Positions 63,471 through 64,000 of a stretch of 64,000 nt of DNA are shown here, piece after piece. The position numbers and the translations under genes were made by a program. The notes below the pieces were generated by a model. The model did not search any database, had not been told where the DNA came from, and worked only from the letters and a program-made list of their open reading frames with translations. Source of the DNA: Lacticaseibacillus brantae DSM 23927 (GTDB taxonomy: Bacteria > Bacillota > Bacilli > Lactobacillales > Lactobacillaceae); the NCBI RefSeq assembly GCF_001436115.1, contig NZ_AYZQ01000001.1:372001-436000 (forward strand), given 5' to 3'. Position 1 is the stretch's first letter; every line of letters starts with the position of its first letter.

Positions 63471-64000
63471 TTACTCGCTGTCAGCCAAAGCTTTCAGGGC
63501 TTCGGGCTGAAATGTTTGTGATTGCAACCATGCAATCTCTAGGCCATACGGGGCATGTTGATGCTGCTTATCGGGCCCCACGAACGGTGTTTCAAGGATT
63601 TTGGGAATATTATGTAGTGCTGGATGATGGGCAATCTGATTCAATACGTCAAATCCTAGCGTACCAAATCCGATATTCTGATGGCGATCCTTGTGGCTAC
63701 CTTGCGGATTCTTAGAATCATTGAGATGTACCACCGCTAATTTGTCCAAGCCAATAACGTGATCGAAGTCATTCAAAATACCATCAAAATCTGTTGCAAC
63801 AGGATAGCCTGCGTCATTGAGATGGCAGGTGTCGATTGTAATGGCTACTTTGTCATTATGGGTCACGCCATCCAGAATCTTGGCGAGTTGCTCAAATGAA
63901 GTCCCCACCTCAGTACCCTTCCCCGCCATTGTTTCTAGCGCAATGAGCACCTGCTGATCAGGCTGAATGATTTCATTGAGGCCCTTGATAATATTAGCCA
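63471..64000 (-). CDS. nfo: Endonuclease IV, partial (N-terminus beyond window)
   Basis: AP endonuclease of base-excision repair with three zinc ions. The window holds about 175 C-terminal residues; the frame is open to the right edge ([16 protein letters not shown]). Metal-ligand segments are seen in order: ALETMAGKG (Glu), [10 protein letters not shown] (Asp and His), [19 protein letters not shown] (Asp and His) and ILETPF (Glu). The gene is convergent with the DUF299 gene. Confidence 0.95.
   Translation of the reverse strand, partial: ANIIKGLNEIIQPDQQVLIALETMAGKGTEVGTSFEQLAKILDGVTHNDKVAITIDTCHLNDAGYPVATDFDGILNDFDHVIGLDKLAVVHLNDSKNPQGSHKDRHQNIGFGTLGFDVLNQIAHHPALHNIPKILETPFVGPDKQHQHAPYGLEIAWLQSQTFQPEALKALADSE

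Overview
The window looks like chromosomal core DNA of a lactic acid bacterium of the family Lactobacillaceae. Supporting this are Bacillota gene orders (aspB-asnS-dnaD-nth; recU-pbp1A; glyQS-dnaG-rpoD; phoH-ybeY-dgkA-cdd-era-recO), a type B RNase P RNA, a glycine T-box, a PyrR attenuator, the mevalonate route with type II IPP isomerase, RexAB-type AddAB, an M13 PepO, a C69 PepD and an EbsA-like protein. I did not compute base composition and do not name a species. I see no insertion sequence, prophage, CRISPR array, tRNA or rRNA. About 60 genes are tightly packed, and no gene-free stretch exceeds 300 bases; the longest are 11001-11260 (nrd promoter), 57539-57802 (glycine T-box) and 8994-9211 (convergent gap with two dyads and a terminator).

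Layout. 1-6312 (minus): pyrR-pyrP-pyrB behind a PyrR attenuator, preceded by ebsA-fhs-lspA-rluD. 6337-9538: an RNase H-like gene, a nitroreductase, cardiolipin synthase and an unknown small gene. 9555-14720: an Mga-like regulator divergent from the class Ib ribonucleotide reductase operon nrdHEF, with candidate NrdR boxes in the gap. 14778-19835: PepO, lipoate ligase, an OsmC protein, a 77-residue unknown and an rRNA methyltransferase. 19867-24244: rnpB, gpsB, ypsA, then divergent recU-pbp1A. 24289-38501 (minus): a repair and replication block, addB-addA, dinG, tseB-like ypmB, an AspB homologue, asnS, dnaD and nth.

38602-41535 (plus): mvk, mvaD and fni, without mvaK2. 41603-48339 (minus): a MacB-like ABC fusion, an RsmF-like methyltransferase, a MacB-domain membrane protein, a methyltransferase-like protein, a DUF59 protein, a tautomerase and YitT. 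48485-49888: PepD. 49932-62408 (minus): nif3, trmK, the macromolecular synthesis genes rpoD-dnaG and glyS-glyQ, the recO-era-cdd-dgkA-ybeY-phoH string, yqeY and rpsU. The window ends with a DUF299 kinase/phosphorylase and a partial nfo.

The most unusual feature is a full-length AspB homologue (26917-28065) in the classical aspB position whose PLP lysine and other cofactor anchors are all replaced, so it looks like a retained pseudoenzyme. A second theme is the absence of iron-sulfur cluster cysteines from two repair enzymes, Nth and AddB/RexB, next to a manganese/iron class Ib ribonucleotide reductase. Other points are a palindromic candidate NrdR operator, a terminator-like hairpin overlapping the nrdH stop codon, a missing mvaK2, a promoter-hairpin arrangement ahead of dnaG, and a rluD gene whose conserved N-terminus has no standard start codon.
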